A stretch of 64,000 nt of DNA, taken from NCBI GenBank assembly GCA_032622095.1, contig CP136064.1, positions 194,153,948-194,217,947 of the forward strand. Direction: 5' to 3'. Below, one piece after another: positions 56,801 to 63,868 of this stretch (within the stretch, counting starts at the first letter, position 1; each line of letters opens with the position of its first letter). The stretch is from Siphonodentalium dalli (Eukaryota; Mollusca; Scaphopoda; Gadilida; Siphonodentaliidae). The notes beneath the pieces are model-generated. The model made no database searches and was not told where the DNA came from. It saw nothing but the letters and a program-made list of their open reading frames with translations. Both the position numbers and the translations under genes were made by a program.

Positions 56801-59800
56801 TGGCGATGAAGAATACATTTACTTGAGAACTTGCCATAATGAAGATAGAACATTGAATATGATCAAATTTGGAGAGACATGGGGTTTTTATAGCTGAATA
56901 CGATCGCTCAATACGAATAACAGTTTACTACTATTTCACTGAGTGAACATGAAAATCGCTCATCTGATGACGACTCATGTGAAACTCGTTTAGCGGCATG
57001 CTAAAACAACATTGCAAATGGGAGCCGGGAAAACTGTTATTTAATTAATACAGACTATAGGCGCGACGATCACACCTTGCCGGCGATATTTTTGCAGGCT
57101 CGTCGGCAAAGTGAGAATAAGCCATAAACTTAACAAGTTGGATAGCAGTGTTACAATAGTGATTACTGTGTTCTTAACAAAGACCAGTGGAGCTTATAAT
57201 ATACACGAACAGGTTATTTATATATCTGCATTGTAACTAAGTAGATGCAATTAATTTACAACGGTTGACAGACATGATAACTCTCATGATTTTGGCGTGA
57301 GATTCACGATTTCACACCCCTGGTCGTAAGAGCACGTGGCCAGCCGGTAGATTGATATCATTTGTAATTTGCAAACACACACTTTTGACACAAAGTAATC
57401 CTTATTAAATGAGTTTGGATAGTATTAGTTTCTTATGCAGATCTTTGTTTTAACTAAGAACATTAAATTAGGTACTTTCAATGCTCATTCAAAGCTCTAT
57501 TTTTAATAGTAAACAAACACATGCTATTGTTTACATAATAAATCTACAACTCACAAACGTTAAAAAGTTGGATTGGGAAACGGAGTCTGACACAAACTAC
57601 TTTTGTAAAATTAAATATTCATGGATATTTTTAGAGTTTAAATGCATAGACATTAAAAAGACAGCATGTTTACTCAGGCTACTGCATGTGTAGTGGTGAC
57701 CATGCATGGCTATACTATTTATTAATTATGAATGACCCGGTGGAACAAAGTGACGTTTAGTCTTTTAAGACGTACTTGCAGCTCATCATAAACTTCGTTT
57801 CAAAGCGCAATTTGCCATTTCCAAAAGCACTCAATATGATTAGAATATGTGGATGCAGTACACAATGTATTATGTATAATTAAAAATGCCTCGTTTTAAG
57901 TTTTAAGACTTTAATTTTTTTGTAAAACACTTGATTCTCAGGCATCGCCTCATTGAAAAAAATGGCCTGCATTGGACCATTTTATTTCACCGATGTTGTT
58001 AACCGTAACACGGAAATAGGAAACTGTCACATGGAAATTAGTTATGTTTCAAATATCGAATAGGAGCTAAATACAATGGTGTATGTGTGGGTATTCAACA
58101 AAAGACCAGAGGCAATGATTCCCCCAATTCACCACAGGCTGTCCAAACCCCCAAGTTTATTGGTCAAAAGTATTTTGATAAAAGTACAATCGAAAAGGTA
58201 TAAAAAACAAATTCTGAACGCAAACCGGAGCGCTATACAGTTTGACAAGCAGTGTTTATTGTTTATATGATAGTTTTTGAAGTTTTATTGTCTATCATCC
58301 ATTGCCGTACATATATAGTTTCTATTTAGTCAGCAGAATAAGTCAATCAAGACTTTCTACAATAGTTTGGAAGATCACTTTATCTTTTCGGTTCAACTAT
58401 ATTTACGTTCTGTATTTTTATATGAATATATGTAGTTCTGTGTTAAAAATGCTTGTGCCGATAAAATTAATATAAAATATGTTTATCCCAATAAAGGTTA
58501 TAAAAGGTGAACAAATAATAATAGACCAGTCAATTCATAATGTTGACAATGATATTATATCATTCCAGGTAATCCCTATATGATGTATGGGAAGTACAAT
58601 GTCATAATTTGTCATTCTTTATATCAGATTAAATTAGTTTATATCCATTACAAAGTTCTCCCTACATTTTCTGGACCTGGGAAGGTATAATAACCCATTC
58701 TTACTATGGGCAGAAAAAAATAAAAATAAAACGATCGCTCCCTCATTGATTTTCAAAAAAAAATTGCCTTATGTTTTTATTTTAATTGTACTAGTAAGTG
58801 GTCCTATATTACTTATTGGTTAAACATTTCTTGCACTTGACGTCTCACGATGTATATGTAATTTCCAATTTATAAACTACCGGGCATACATGCATGACAG
58901 ATTGATTCAATCGACGACCACATGGCCATGTTTCCATTTACTGCATGATGGTCAATTCTTGAGGTCACACGAGTTCATATTTAAAAAACATTATGTAAAC
59001 ATTGTGATCAAATATATATTCCATATTAAATCACCACTTTCAGTTGACATGTCTTCCATGGAATAAACCACTTTACTGTCACAAATGTGACATTTTATTA
59101 CAATAATTTTGGTATTTTAGGTATATATTGTCTATACACAGGACTTTGAATTAAAACTTGGACTAAGTTTACCATGGTTTGCAGAGGTCATTGCCAAGAA
59201 CTTATTTGATTATGTGCAATAAAAAGAGTATTAGATCATGGAATCTGAAGTTGACCCCTCCCCCCTGAGGCTGTTAAAAATAAATACCATCATCATTAGT
59301 GATTTGTTTATTGACACTTTGATGGGCGAATCTGGCTTTTTATCTTATTTTCCAAGAATTATAGAAATTACAAGGTTTATAGACAATTTTATGGAATAAT
59401 TTTCAAAGCAATCTATATCTATATTCAAATACGTATTATCTATTACATCCTCAACAGAAACTTATTTAATTCTAATATGGATAAATGGAAGATAATTTTT
59501 TAACTCTTTGAAAAGTTTGGGTGAATTTACAAATTAATTTTTCCGCTAAAGGAGCCTTTCACACTGAACTATATGGATATATGTCCTGCTTTGTAAACCA
59601 CAGTAGGAAAGGGGTTAACTTTTTGGTCGCCTCCCGACGTTTATTGTGCTTGCCCAGATTAGTCACACATGAACTGTCCCAATATAACCGGCTGTACGCG
59701 GTGGGACAGTTTTATTCCTACTGCAAAGCCAACAAGTTCTAAGGGAGTATCTTTCTGAATTTTGAGTTTCACCACAACTCAACAAATTCAATTTATCGAT

Positions 59801-61357
59801 ACAATATATCTTTCTGGTTGCCTCCTTGTTTGTTTTTATCATTATCGGTTTAGAATTCATGGACCGTTTCGCTTCAAACATACAATTGTTCTGTGTTTTC
59901 GAAAAAAGCCGATATATTATTTGCGTCTTTGAATTCCAATTCGTCATAGAAAGGCCATCGTTTCAATGACTTACGACGCACATAGATTGTTGTGAGAAAT
60001 ACATCTATGGAATTATTATAGAACCTATAAGGTATGATAGAATTGGTCAGACCGTAAATACCACGTGGTTCGCTAACCAAAGTCTCCTAATTTCATGTTA
60101 TTCTACTCGTGTCGTTTCACCTAGCGGAATTTTCTTTCAATAATTCCGTCGCTACTGACGATCATATCTATCATAATGTTACGATTATTGTGAGAAATAC
60201 ATCTATGGACTTATTATAGAGCCTATAAGGTATGATAGAATTGGTCAGACCGTAAATGCCACATGGTTCGCTACCCGAAGTCTCCTTATTTCGTGCGAAT
60301 GTTATTATACTCGTGGCGTTTCAACTAGCGGAATTTTCTTTCAATAATTCCCTCGCTACTCATAATGTTATGAACAACGTGCTTTCACATAATACTTTGT
60401 GTTTTATGTTTCAATACTGTCACACATGTATCCATGATCCAGCTGTGTTAGTCGACGCTTGAAGTTGACTACAGTTATCAGTATGGGACTGTTTCATGTA
60501 TAATAATAATTGTTAATTTGTTACTTAATATGACAGTAGTAGTACTCAGAATCGGTAGTGTCATTATTAATTTCGGACAGGGATTGATATCTGACTAGTG
60601 TCAGCATTCTGTTCATGATTCGATTCTCGTACAGCGCATCAACTTCATTGTAGAAATTAGAAATGCTCTCATTTGATGCTTGCAAACATGACATGCCATT
60701 GACTCCCGGACTTCATAGCTAATGATCAATCTCAGTCATGTAGGTCTCTTTAATATCTATCTAGTTGTTTCTGCTCTAATTAACAATAGCTGCGATTCTA
60801 CGCAAGCCGGTCTGAGCCGGTGGGCTTGTATTGCTCTCAGGTGCATGATCTTCATGAAGGCCTAATGATAGTGATCTGTGGGGATTCAGACTAAAATTAA
60901 TAGTGATGACAATTTCACTCCGTCTCAATTCCAAATTTTAGTTATTATTGTGAATTTTATCCAAAATTAACCCATCATTTCAAATTGCTGGGTTCGTTTC
61001 TTGCAGAGAGCTTTCCGATGAATGGCAACAAGCCATATTTCTGACTAAATCCTGAAAAGTTACCCATAATTCTGCTGTGGTTAAGGAGTCGATTAATTAG
61101 AGCATTACTGTATAATATAAAATGTAAGAGTCAACATTCATAAGGCTAATGCTGATATAAATGTGTTCTTCTTTGCAGTCCTGGAGCAGGTGGAAGTGAA
61201 ACATCAGAAGCCATGGTAGACTGTGAATTGTGTTGTGAGCAGAGGGCAAACATAACATTCCGACCGTGTGGTCATGTGGTGGCGTGTGCTTCATGTAGCT
61301 TCAAAATGAAGAAGTGTATTCAGTGTAAAGCAGTCATTATTGATAAAGTTGGGCCAG
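29640..61357 (+). CDS. mib2: MIB2-type E3 ubiquitin ligase, 16 exons, 3' end beyond window
   Basis: Spliced model of 16 GT-AG exons, all phase-compatible, 2512 nt (837 codons plus one base). Domain order: MIB/HERC2 (residues about 4-74), ZZ zinc finger (C83, C86, C98, C101, C107, C110, H116, H120), MIB/HERC2 (about 145-232), SH3-like mind bomb repeats (about 235-400), ankyrin repeats (about 427-765), RING 1 (C793, C796, C808, H810, C814, C817, C824, C827). Phrases such as [21 protein letters not shown] and [10 protein letters not shown]-like text match MIB2 rather than MIB1. Family knowledge: mind bomb ligases ubiquitinate Delta and Jagged/Serrate in the signal-sending cell, driving ligand endocytosis and Notch activation. 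The second, C-terminal RING expected in MIB2 is not found before 64000. Several transposons sit next to its splice sites; all exons nevertheless remain open. Confidence 0.95.
29975..30147. repeat. GGTCCCC foldback repeat, copy 6
   Basis: Outer arms CAAGCCTTGAAATCGTGTGC and complement ending AAGGCTTG enclose two partial inner palindromes; the loop was rearranged. In mib2 intron 1. Confidence 0.85.
30148..31678. other. mib2: mib2 intron 1 remainder
   Basis: No exon seen. AT-rich intronic sequence with 'tacatgta' words near 31510 and 31655. Confidence 0.5.
31679..31850 (+). CDS. mib2: mib2 exon 2: ZZ zinc finger
   Basis: 172 nt between TTTATAG and GTGAGT. It encodes a complete ZZ finger: CDSC, then CSKC, CTMC and the H-x3-H pair (residues 83-120), all zinc ligands present. 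This is the protein-interaction zinc finger between the two MIB/HERC2 domains. Confidence 0.95.
31906..31985. repeat. GGTCCCC foldback repeat, truncated copy 7
   Basis: Only the left arm (CAAGCCTGCAAATAGTGTGC, then GGTCCCCAGAGGGTGAA) is present. The right arm is replaced by the start of the next repeat array. Confidence 0.75.
31986..33090. repeat. Tandem array, about 150-165-bp unit (CATGGCCGCC repeat)
   Basis: Six diverged units, each with 'gcacgggctacaggtcgtac', 'aaatttgtcatgg', 'acatgtagatgggaac', 'ttttggggtcattcgg' and 'aacatggccgccagc'. It opens with 'agctcaactttactttgt' and 'gagctattgtcatgac' and closes with 'gttgagctacagtgtcattg'. The ends may therefore mark one larger dispersed element. 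In mib2 intron 2. Confidence 0.8.
33378..33484 (+). CDS. mib2: mib2 exon 3: start of second MIB/HERC2 domain
   Basis: 107 nt between TTTTTAG and GTAAGA. It encodes a basic-serine spacer ([12 protein letters not shown]) and then [21 protein letters not shown] hAT transposon begins only 34 bp after the donor (33519). Confidence 0.95.
33519..34965 (+). mobile_element. hAT element with decayed transposase tail
   Basis: 1447 bp, termini TAGGGCCCGGCGAA / TTCGCCGGGCCCTA, 8-bp duplication GTCAAAGT (33511-33518, 34966-34973), subterminal 'gattcgattcgat' runs. Inside, 33720-34110 holds a remnant of the C-terminal hAT dimerisation region. The element starts 34 bp after the mib2 exon 3 donor. Confidence 0.93.
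33720..34110 (+). pseudogene. hAT transposase C-terminal remnant
   Basis: Frame from 33720 reads [20 protein letters not shown] then [17 protein letters not shown], the hAT family dimerisation domain at the end of the transposase. Just after KFS (about 33995) the reading shifts to another frame, which continues with [20 protein letters not shown]. The N-terminal zinc finger and DDE parts are absent. It cannot encode an active enzyme. Confidence 0.85.
34986..35385. mobile_element. TTAA foldback MITE carrying a GGTCCCC foldback
   Basis: Starts after TTAA (34982-34985) with CCCTTTCATGATGGGAGC; ends GTCATGGAAGGG followed by TTAG, a decayed TTAA. The hairpin core is split by the palindrome at 35160-35310. 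Confidence 0.78.
35160..35310. repeat. GGTCCCC foldback repeat, copy 8 (best preserved)
   Basis: An almost perfect 151-bp palindrome: CAAGCCTTGAAATAGTGTG, GACAGACACAC-type arms, GCAGAATGAGGTCCCCAGAG core and loop 'cctgcatagcgggc'. Inserted in a TTAA MITE. Confidence 0.9.
36040..36510. mobile_element. Long-TIR foldback element, second copy
   Basis: Left 'atctttaaagatggt' and right 'agagatagaccatcttta' arms, with 'ataatagatatgaattgat' as in the element at 13554-14082. Diverged. In mib2 intron 3. Confidence 0.6.
36522..36667. repeat. CAGT/TA foldback MITE, copy 3
   Basis: Ends CAGTAACCC and ATTATTG with TA on both sides (36520-36521, 36668-36669). One arm is shortened. Confidence 0.82.
36891..37085 (+). 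CDS. mib2: mib2 exon 4: rest of second MIB/HERC2 domain
   Basis: 195 nt between TTTTTCAG and GTGAGC. It encodes [20 protein letters not shown] and [17 protein letters not shown], then [10 protein letters not shown]. The RGWD...GRSVA wording is MIB2-specific compared with MIB1. Confidence 0.96.
37657..37796 (+). CDS. mib2: mib2 exon 5: first mind bomb repeat
   Basis: 140 nt between TTTCAG and GTGAGT, ends in phase 0. It encodes [20 protein letters not shown] and [11 protein letters not shown]. These SH3-like repeats bind the ligand tails in mind bomb proteins. Confidence 0.95.
38254..38364 (+). CDS. mib2: mib2 exon 6
   Basis: 111 nt, 37 whole codons, between GTTTTCAG and GTAACA. It encodes [20 protein letters not shown] and [11 protein letters not shown], continuing the SH3-like repeat. 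The donor is weak after +4. Confidence 0.95.
38614..38718 (+). CDS. mib2: mib2 exon 7
   Basis: 105 nt, 35 whole codons, between ATTACAG and GTAAGT. It encodes [16 protein letters not shown] and [11 protein letters not shown], the start of the second SH3-like repeat. Confidence 0.95.
39174..39418. mobile_element. TTAA foldback MITE (piggyBac-like), copy 4
   Basis: Between TTAA at 39170-39173 and about 39419-39422. Starts CCCTTTTGTGACGGAAGC, ends CATGGAAGGG. Two internal hairpins with 'attctcttatatatgcgag'. Confidence 0.82.
39556..39809. mobile_element. TTAA foldback MITE (piggyBac-like), copy 5
   Basis: TTAA at 39552-39555 and 39810-39813; starts CCATCTCATGACAGGAGCC, ends CAGTCATGAATGGG. Same hairpin core. 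In mib2 intron 7. Confidence 0.82.
40457..40578. mobile_element. TTAA foldback MITE, short copy 6
   Basis: TTAA at 40453-40456 and 40579-40582; starts CCCTTTCCTGATGGGAGC, ends CAGTCATGAAAGGA. The central hairpin is largely deleted. It ends 76 bp before exon 8. Confidence 0.82.
40659..40830 (+). CDS. mib2: mib2 exon 8
   Basis: 172 nt between TGTTGCAG and GTAAGT. It encodes [20 protein letters not shown] and [13 protein letters not shown], closing the repeat region, followed by a hydrophilic linker. The next intron (40831-46038) contains a full LINE insertion. Confidence 0.94.
40910..41200. repeat. Dispersed repeat (TGTTTACCCAT...GCGATAACTCAA)
   Basis: Words 'tatgtttacccattccat', 'agacacatgctatctgat' and 'gcgataactcaa' repeat two to three times here and again at 51770-52030. 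Confidence 0.6.
42366..45158 (+). mobile_element. L1/Tx1-type LINE, 5'-truncated, with target duplication
   Basis: Bounded by a 15-bp direct repeat AAACAGTCATGTCCC (42351-42365 and 45159-45173), with an A-rich tail ending at 45158. It carries reverse transcriptase and C-terminal pieces of ORF2 in several frames (42415-44783) followed by about 375 bp of 3' UTR. Same strand as mib2, in intron 8. The endonuclease domain and 5' part are missing, the usual outcome of truncated target-primed insertion. Confidence 0.92.
42415..44783 (+). pseudogene. LINE ORF2 reverse transcriptase, broken
   Basis: Reading 42415-42795 has [20 protein letters not shown] and [17 protein letters not shown]. After a frameshift near 42800 comes [15 protein letters not shown]. 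Near 42988-43020 another shift plus an in-frame TGA breaks the conserved QGDP-type stretch. Then 43053-44111 has [15 protein letters not shown], with the catalytic A-DD. A stop and gap lie before 44204. The end has [19 protein letters not shown], the zinc-knuckle-like tail of L1/Tx1 proteins, with one more frameshift near 44490. At least four breaks, so dead. Confidence 0.9.
45772..46024. mobile_element. TTAA foldback MITE abutting mib2 exon 9
   Basis: TTAA at 45768-45771 and 46025-46028; starts CCCATTCTTTACTAAATAC, ends TTTAGTATAGTAAGGG. A hairpin of 'attatctgataatttcc' and its complement is inside. Related to the copy at 63619-63872. Confidence 0.85.
46039..46172 (+). CDS. mib2: mib2 exon 9: ankyrin region start
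   Basis: 134 nt between AATTCAG and GTATGT, ends in phase 0. It encodes LDHFMELQ and [20 protein letters not shown], the first ankyrin helix pair. Its acceptor lies 10 nt from the TTAA end of a piggyBac-like MITE. Confidence 0.93.
46599..46747 (+). CDS. mib2: mib2 exon 10: ankyrin repeats
   Basis: 149 nt between TTGGCAG and GTGAGT. It encodes [20 protein letters not shown] then [15 protein letters not shown], typical ankyrin TALH-type repeats. Two bases are left over. Confidence 0.95.
46975..47002 (+). other. mib2: Possible 28-nt cryptic or poison microexon in mib2 intron 10
   Basis: CCTGTTATACAG precedes and GTAAGC follows 28 nt (TCCAACTG...TTGCAG). With the two bases left from exon 10 it reads ten codons without stop, but it shifts phase so that exon 11 would open with TAA. 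Either an accidental splice-site pair or a regulated poison exon. Confidence 0.3.
47393..47549 (+). CDS. mib2: mib2 exon 11: ankyrin repeats
   Basis: 157 nt between GTCTTCAG and GTGAGT, ends in phase 0. It encodes [20 protein letters not shown] then [20 protein letters not shown]. Its last 26 nt and donor are copied many times just downstream (47550-48945), creating alternative donors. Confidence 0.94.
47524..47749 (+). repeat. mib2: Splice-donor minisatellite, left part
   Basis: Units of 37-42 bp, each with 'aaatacaggtgt(a/t)a', 'aatat(a/t)' and CAGGTGAG. The first unit is the coding end of exon 11. CAG|GTGAGT-like donors occur at 47550, 47589, 47626, 47665, 47707 and 47746. Confidence 0.9.
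47758..48809. mobile_element. hAT element, non-autonomous (CGACTAGT family), inside minisatellite
   Basis: 1052 bp, termini TAGTGTTGAAA / TTTCAACACTA, 8-bp duplication GTGCTGAA (47750-47757, 48810-48817), subterminal 'atcgactagttgac' words. Same family as 17805-18704. In mib2 intron 11. Confidence 0.93.
48810..48945 (+). repeat. mib2: Splice-donor minisatellite, right part
   Basis: Continuation after the hAT: three to four further units with 'gctgaaatacaggtg' and GGTGAGTG, more diverged. Confidence 0.85.
49394..49548 (+). CDS. mib2: mib2 exon 12: ankyrin repeats
   Basis: 155 nt between CATTTTAG and GTGAGT. It encodes [20 protein letters not shown] then [15 protein letters not shown]. Two bases are left over. 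Confidence 0.95.
49880..50090. repeat. Dispersed repeat (AGCTCAACTTGCAAG...)
   Basis: Opens 'tctcagctcaacttgcaag' and 'gctattgccatgg', similar to the opening of the array at 31986. It ends near 'ctctagatggtagctataa'. In mib2 intron 12. Confidence 0.55.
50745..50871 (+). CDS. mib2: mib2 exon 13: ankyrin repeat
   Basis: 127 nt between ATTGCAG and GTAAGT, ends in phase 0. It encodes [20 protein letters not shown] then [17 protein letters not shown]. Confidence 0.95.
51344..51553 (+). CDS. mib2: mib2 exon 14: ankyrin repeats
   Basis: 210 nt, 70 codons, between ATTACAG and GTAAGG. It encodes [20 protein letters not shown] then [17 protein letters not shown]. Confidence 0.95.
51554..54743. other. 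mib2: mib2 intron 14
   Basis: 3.2 kb. The part 51770-52150 is a dispersed repeat with 'gcgataactcaaa', 'gaaccaaatttttta' and 'cagcccaaaatacagat' words in two units. 52180-52330 is A/T-rich. Nothing else recognised. Confidence 0.6.
54744..54919 (+). CDS. mib2: mib2 exon 15: last ankyrin repeat
   Basis: 176 nt between GCTTTTAG and GTAAGT. It encodes [20 protein letters not shown] then [20 protein letters not shown], as in the final MIB2 ankyrin unit. It is followed by a 6.3-kb intron. Confidence 0.94.
55162..58690. mobile_element. Putative 3.5-kb MULE-type element carrying the FLYWCH pseudogene
   Basis: Possible imperfect inverted ends CCAGGGTCCAAG at 55162 and complement-like CTGGACCTGGG near 58673-58683, next to 'gagaagtgacttctccct' words. 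It encloses the transposase remnant at 55996-56837. No clean target duplication was identified, so borders are tentative. In mib2 intron 15. Confidence 0.45.
55996..56837 (-). pseudogene. FLYWCH zinc finger / MULE-type transposase remnant
   Basis: From 56837 downward: an N-terminal FLYWCH finger ([15 protein letters not shown]-x-CC, then SQHNH ligands). After a frameshift near 56580-56650 follows [20 protein letters not shown] and [16 protein letters not shown], the first catalytic stretch of MULE transposases. The middle of the catalytic domain is deleted. A TAA at 56158-56160 interrupts the frame, which then continues with [18 protein letters not shown] to a final TGA at 55996-55998, matching the usual C-terminal tail. 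Inactive. Confidence 0.8.
59985..60375. repeat. Direct tandem duplication, unit about 198 bp
   Basis: Two copies of a segment with 'tgtgagaaatacatctatgg', 'cctataaggtatgatagaat', 'tggttcgct' and 'agcggaattttctttcaata' at the same spacing. They differ at about a tenth of the positions. Confidence 0.88.
61005..61110. repeat. CAGT/TA foldback MITE, half copy 4
   Basis: Only the right arm (GAGAGCTTTCCGATGAATGG to CATTACTG, then TA at 61111-61112). Starts directly after 'ttcttgca' and ends 68 bp before mib2 exon 16. Confidence 0.82.
61179..61357 (+). CDS. mib2: mib2 exon 16: first RING finger
   Basis: 179 nt between CTTTGCAG and GTAATA. It encodes [20 protein letters not shown], then CASC and [10 protein letters not shown]: a complete C3HC4 RING (residues 793-827). 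Transfer of ubiquitin from E2 enzymes is the family role of the C-terminal RING region. One base is left over, so at least one more exon follows outside the window. Confidence 0.95.
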
Positions 61358-62133
61358 GTAATATTCTTTTCTATTTTGCAAGTAATAGGCCACTCTTATC
61401 TTTCCTAGTCAGATGTTGCTCCTCATTCTCAACCAAAACATGACAAAGGCAGTCCTTCGATTTTGAAAAACACAGGTGCACGTTTTATTTTGCACCTGAT
61501 TTTGGATCCAGGTGCACAATATTGCTTTGGTGCACCTAACTGGAAATATATGAAATATCTGATGCATGTGCATGTAAACATGTATATAATACACTAAAAT
61601 AACATTTTAATAAAATAAAATTTCGTTCAAAATAAGAGAGTTCATTATTGGTTTACTTCATCAACAAAAAGTTCCTTCCTGCGATCGTTTTGTTCACCGC
61701 CGACTCAAGCGGATATATTCCCTGGCCGACTCCTAAGTGGGATCGCATTGTTAATAATAAGTCATTATTGCGAATTGTTAATCTATATTATTTCCTGTTT
61801 CATACTGACTGGTGTCTGTTTGATTGTGACTCGGAAACTGTCACCACGCACTTACAAGTATTACGCGACAACGTCGTAATATAATTGATTGCTTTGGCAA
61901 TGTTGTCTCTTTGATTCCATTGATGATCGCTTTGATTGTCATGACACACATGCATTGAACAGTATGCACGTACCAATACGGGTTAAAAAAGACACTCCAG
62001 TGTATATATAACCTTTGATGCTATGACTTCCACGACGATCTTTGTTATCCCAACCCTTATTGTTCTGCATTATATTAGTTAATCGTTGAGTAAACTTAAC
62101 CAAGATCGTGGAGCGTGCAACTTTTCAATTCAG

Positions 62134-62972
62134 GGACCAGCCTAGAGGGTGACTTGGGAGATATCTTCTCCCTACAATGTGCCACTTCTCCCTAATTTTG
62201 TCCAAGAGAGAAGTGACCTCTCTTATGTACCAGTACAGTAAAACCTCTCTAAACCGAACACCCTTCGGACCGGCCCTTCTGTTCGGTTTAGAGAGGTGTT
62301 CGGTTTACAGAAAATGGCAAAACCATCTGAATATATTGCCGCTGTCAGTAAGAGTTATCAAGACCCGAACATCTCATGACTGATTACTTAAACTTTATTC
62401 AATAAACTACAAAATAAAACATAAATTGCAATAGATAAACATGCTATAATAAGAAATAAATGTATGTATAGATACCCCAGGAAACACGGAAATGATAAAT
62501 TTTACTGTGATTCGCAGTTTTTGGACGGTAGATTTCAACTCTGAGCTATCGTTTTCGCGACGGCTCATTAATTGTGATAAGTTGATTTAATAAGACTTAT
62601 GGTAACAACCGTCCTGTACTTTTAGCGAATTATTGTTTAGTTTGGACAATTGTTGTAAAAACAAAGACTCCATTTCATTGTAGACTCCATTGTAGAGGGT
62701 CTGTTTTGGAGAGGTTTCACTGTATACATATTTCAAAACAACATATTTGAAGTATATTCACTGATGATAATTGTGTACTTACTCATTATAATGCTATTAT
62801 GAATGGGCTCTTGTATTGCATAACCTGTATTGGATCACACAAAGGTGATGTTAGAGAGGAAATAAAATTTCAGCATTTATGACTTCTCCGTGATAACAGC
62901 CCATTTCTCACTAATAATCTAATAGGAAGAAATGACTTCTCCCAATTTGAATTCTCAAGTAGGTCCCTGTTT
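62134..62972. mobile_element. Middle layer of triple nest
   Basis: Ends CAGGGACCAGCCT and complement-like AGTAGGTCCCTG, with 'acttctccct'-type words near both ends. These resemble the ends of the element at 55162-58690. Interrupted by the pogo-like element. Confidence 0.62.
62236..62722. mobile_element. Pogo/Tigger-like MITE (inner layer)
   Basis: 487 bp, ends CAGTAAAACCTCTCTAAAC / GTTTTGGAGAGGTTTCACTG with TA on both sides (62234-62235, 62723-62724). CAGTnnAACCTCTCT termini plus TA are typical of pogo/Tigger elements. No transposase. Confidence 0.82.
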
Positions 62973-63618
62973 CATTTCCAAGCGTGCGATGGCATGCAAG
63001 AGCAATTGTGCGCCTCAAAATCGAAGGACTGCAAAGATAGTACAAATTTAAGATAAATGATGCATTATGTACGATAGGATTGTGTTTTTATCACTTCAAT
63101 GTAAATTAAGGTATTATTTCTTCTTCTTTTTTTGTGTAATCATGAATTTAGCGGAAAAGTTAAGAAATCAGATTTTCAACAGTACTTATTTTCTTGAAAT
63201 TTGGTAGAGATTCACCAGCATAGGAATGGGTGCACTTGTGATTGTTAGTTTGGCCTAGCACTTTTTTGCAGAGTTGTCACCCTTTTCAATTGAGTTAGGG
63301 ATTTGGTAATGTCCTTTTTATATTAATTTATCAGTAAAATCTTTTCTTAACAAAGATAAATTAACATTGAAATCTGTTCATTTGCAAATTTCAGGTTGAT
63401 CATTTATCTCCTTTTTCAGTTTTTGACATTTTCGACCTGAATTGATTTGCTGTGGATGCTTATGAAAAATATGAATATGTCGGCAGGGCCACTTTAAAAA
63501 ATCGGACAATAATCTATCAGATTGAATCTCTTATATCAGTGGAAATTTATAGAGCATTTTTTGAATTAAAATTAATTAGTCTGATAGCACTTTGATTATT
63601 GAGTGTAAACTCCCATTC

Positions 63619-63868
63619 AGTAACCCTTTCTATACCGTACTAAACTCATTGATGAGTAGTTATCCCATTGGAAATGTTCAGATTATAAGTTCAACAAACG
63701 ATCACAACTTATTATCTAAATATTTCCCTCAATCAATAGAGCTCCTTCTGTACTTTTATTTATATGTAATCTACTGTTATCACATTAACATCCCTCCAAA
63801 TCATTCATAGACCAATCCAATATACACGTTTATAACTGAGTGGGAGAATCCATTTAGTATAGAAAGGT
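63619..63868. mobile_element. TTAA foldback MITE, right-edge copy
   Basis: Starts 'taaccctttctataccgt' (left TTAA decayed to GTAA) and ends 'tttagtatagaaagg' followed by TTTAA. Same core as 45772-46024, including 'aaactcattgatgagtagtt' and 'acttattatct'. Confidence 0.75.

Larger units (their letters stand above)
61449..63031. mobile_element. Outer layer of triple nest: TIR element
   Basis: 18-bp perfect inverted ends GCAGTCCTTCGATTTTGA (61449-61466) and complement (63014-63031). No coding domain recognised. A 'gcacctgattttgg' stretch near the left end has several 'ggtgca' words. Confidence 0.78.
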
